Shown here in pieces: positions 61,816-64,000 of a stretch of DNA of 64,000 nt (positions within the stretch are counted from its first letter, which is position 1; each line of letters opens with the position of its first letter). Under the pieces are notes generated by a model, which worked only from the letters and a program-made list of their open reading frames with translations, searched no databases and was not told the DNA's origin. Source of the stretch: Acanthochlamys bracteata (lineage: Eukaryota; Streptophyta; Magnoliopsida; Pandanales; Velloziaceae); NCBI GenBank assembly GCA_019914995.1, contig CM034128.1:7070501-7134500 (forward strand), written 5' to 3'. The translations under genes and the position numbers were made by a program.

Positions 61816-63812
61816 AGAGCATGGCTCGTCCTACTCTCGCTGCATCTATGAATATCCATTCCTTAGCCCAATAATCAGCTTTAAAATCGTGTCTCTACCA
61901 TCGGCCCATTGGGTCTAATTGTAAGTTGAAGTCTATTAAACAGGGAGACGCGCTACAAATATTCAAACATACACATTTCGTTTTGATTTAAATTCAAACA
62001 TACATACGCATTTGCTTTTGATTTTTAAATCCTTATGCGTGAAGCCTTCACACAAATACGTCCTGATTGAATTATAGGAAGTTTCGAAACCATGAACGCG
62101 CCAAGCTAACGATCACTGTCACAATCAAAACTTCTTAACCAAGGCAATGAAACCATTCAAAACTGGTCCAGCCGTGGCGAATTTTGAGCGCATCCCGGCC
62201 GCACTTGAGATTTCAAATTACAACCCGCTCCAAATTGGCGCGGGGGTGTTCACGAGATTCTTTAAATTAACCATTTATATAAGTTAAACCCCAACAATAG
62301 CTGCTACTAGATTTAGCCAATCACAATCCAGCACGTAACTAGCCGCTACTGTGTATTGCGCGCTCACACCTGACACCAGCCGGCGTGGTCGGTTTCATAT
62401 TAAACCGAACGGTTTTCTAATTTACTGTTAGTACTAATGTGTAATTACTTATAAGAAGGGCCCACGTGGGTGGGAAATCCCGGTGGGCAGCGTAAAACTG
62501 GTCCAACTCCAAGCGCATACTTCGTTCACACGAAACGTGTGGGTGTTCATGGGTATATTGGTAAATTCTTGCCTGCTTGTTGTATTGAGGTGGGATGAAA
62601 GGAAAATTCCAAGTCACGTGGAAACAACGCGTCAAAGCAACGGAAAGGTCCAACTCCAAAGTTGCCCGAGCCCATCATTAAATCCCTTTACTTTAATCTA
62701 ATTTAATTCATTATTGTCAATTACTTTTGTGCCCTTGATATGCTATCGGTCGTGTTTTAAATATTCGTAATTTTATTTTTCTTACCAGATTTTAAGCTCC
62801 GAACAATTTTTATGTTTCAATTATATAAAAAACTCAAAATTCTACTTTTATATGCGAAACTCTAATTTTAATTTTTTTATTTATATATTTTCTAATATAA
62901 TTATATATTTTAACTTTTAATATACTTTTAAAATCTATTGAAATACTAATATTAAACTTTATTTTTATTTTATTTTTCAAAAAAATTTATTTTTTTTATT
63001 TTTATGAAATTTAATTATAAATATTTAAAACATCGTGGAGAGAGTTAAGGGTGTCGTGGGGCACGTGATTGATTTCAACAGCTACGGTGATGACGACTAC
63101 AGAGTACAGAAGCTATTAGTAATTTGGTATGAGGTCCATCTTTTGGGCCTTGTTTCACGAGCACGCAAACAGCGTACCAGAATTTGTTTCAATCAACAAT
63201 GATGCTTTCCTGGGTCAGTTTTTGTAATACTGGAACGTTTCTAAGGATATAATTGGAAGTAAATATGAGCGCCAAAATTAAGGAAGGCAAAATTAGTAAA
63301 AAAAAAGAAGAAGAAAAGCGCCAAAGTAAAAGCAACGAAAGGTGGCGGTTTCAAATTGACCGAAAGGAAGGAAGGTGTTGTGTTTTTTCCACTTTCAGAA
63401 AACGGGCGCAAAAGAAATTTTAGAAATAAATAAGAAATATGTTCTGGATCATTTATCTTTCATTTATTTACGTTTACGTTTCAATTTTCTTGAAAATTCC
63501 AAGAGTTAGACTCTTTCGTTTTCACTTTTCAAATATATATACGGTGTACAACGCAGAAAAAGTTTTGACCGAACTCTTTTTCTTTTCTTTTGCATGATGG
63601 GTTTAATTCTTTGGATTAACAGAGTGGAATAGATTAGAGAATGATATATACGGTGAATAAATAGTGAATATATATTGCCTGTTTAAAAGATTACTAGGGA
63701 TAACATAGACAATAATATAAAAACAGTAGTACTAGTGAGAGGAAAAAAAATTCAAAGGGGACTCAAAAAGAGAGAGAAAGAAAAGAAAGGAGGAAAGAGG
63801 GAGGCAAAGGAA
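61816..63812 (+). promoter_or_regulatory. Promoter-like region of the right-edge gene
   Basis: Perfect E2F sites (GCGCCAAA) lie at 63269-63276 and 63318-63325, with a variant ATTGGCGCG at 62234-62242. G-boxes (CACGTG) lie at 62463-62468, 62615-62620 and 63062-63067; the first sits in GGGCCCACGTGGG, which also includes a TCP-type GGGCCCAC. TATA-like ATATAAAA occurs near 63715. A purine-rich run (63740-63812) would be the leader. Two opposed open frames of 72-80 codons at 62417-62701 overlap each other and look non-coding. Confidence 0.5.
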
Positions 63813-63813
63813 C

Positions 63814-63846
63814 ATGGCAGCATTTGTTCATCAGCAATCCACATAA
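63814..63846 (+). CDS. Upstream ORF, 10 codons
   Basis: ATG to TAA encodes MAAFVHQQST, ending 33 bases before the next ATG (63880). Its AACATGG context is a good plant start (A at -3, G at +4). If the mRNA starts upstream of 63814, it could reduce translation of the main ORF. Confidence 0.4.
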   Translation: MAAFVHQQST

Positions 63847-63879
63847 TCTTCTTCTTCTTCTGTTTTCTTCACTCAATCA

Positions 63880-64000
63880 ATGCTTCACCACCAACCTCTC
63901 TTCCCTTCTTATTCTTCTCCTTTCCTTCATCATCACCCCTCTTTTCCTTCTCGTTTCTCTTCATCACAGGTAATAACAACAATCCATCCATGGAAAGTCT
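63880..64000 (+). CDS. 5' end of an unrecognised gene, running off the right edge
   Basis: The ATG at 63880 opens MLHHQPLFPSYSSPFLHHHP and continues Ser/His/Phe-rich to residue 30, ending in FSSSQ. A candidate donor CAG|GTAATA lies at 63969/63970, but the frame stays open to the window end, so the intron is uncertain. The Ser-rich, acid-free start would suit an organelle transit peptide, which is inference only. The function is unknown; E2F sites upstream hint at S-phase expression. A second ATG at about 63992 is an alternative start. Confidence 0.45.
   Translation, partial: MLHHQPLFPSYSSPFLHHHPSFPSRFSSSQVITTIHPWKV

Noticed and set aside
62417..62701. Overlapping open frames on both strands in the G-box region
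   Set aside because: The two frames overlap antisense to each other, neither has a domain, and the region reads better as promoter DNA.
1..64000. CRISPR arrays, operons or bacterial-type defence systems
   Set aside because: This is plant nuclear DNA with spliced genes; the repeats present are microsatellites, MITEs and retrotransposon relics, not spaced direct repeats.
1..64000. tRNA, rRNA or snoRNA genes
   Set aside because: I saw no cloverleaf with paired A and B boxes and no rRNA-like sequence; the only B-box-like word (50341) lies in the SINE-like element. A tRNAscan-SE run would be decisive.

Overview
This window is nuclear DNA from a flowering plant, most likely a eudicot. It is AT-rich, its genes carry many GT-AG introns, and every recognisable product belongs to a plant family. 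The spaces between genes and the large introns are full of decayed retrotransposons and short inverted-repeat elements. I cannot name the species.

Five protein genes lie head to tail on the minus strand. From left to right they are: (1) the 5' part of a B-box zinc-finger gene of the BBX20 type (1-878, running off the left edge); (2) a 10-exon SH3P2-type SH3-domain gene (11798-22942, 374 aa) with a 6.6 kb last intron; (3) and (4) two single-exon ANTH-domain 'putative clathrin assembly protein' paralogs (24676-25710, 344 aa; 31133-32221, 362 aa); (5) a 14-exon chloroplast MATE transporter of the EDS5/DTX46 type (35646-55227, 541 aa) spread over 19.6 kb. A sixth gene, on the plus strand, starts near 63880 and runs off the right edge. 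It has a short upstream ORF, a purine-rich leader and two perfect E2F sites upstream.

The rest is mostly mobile DNA. There are Ty1/copia pol relics (2850-3740 minus; 9560-10150 plus), a Ty3/gypsy relic (55440-58030 plus) whose recognisable part begins about 210 bp from the MATE start codon, and two RTE-type LINE fragments inside MATE introns (38885-40838 minus, 5' half; 45715-47080 plus, 3' half). A 135-bp SINE-like element (50241-50376) resembles a LINE 5' end joined to a LINE 3' tail. A 1.9-kb long-TIR element (51477-53345) holds a foldback element. CACTA-like termini and at least three families of AT-rich MITEs complete the set. One MITE (39910-40169) sits inside a LINE with a clear 3-bp target duplication.

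The genes are not a pathway cluster. SH3P2 and the ANTH proteins both belong to clathrin and membrane-traffic families, but their proximity is more likely ancestral gene order: from memory, Arabidopsis BBX20 and EDS5 lie near each other at At4g39, and BBX18 and DTX46 at At2g21. I found no convincing undescribed system. The most interesting items are the nested transposons in the MATE introns, the LINE-derived short element, the divergence of the two ANTH paralogs at the lipid-binding motif, and the E2F/G-box cluster before the last gene.
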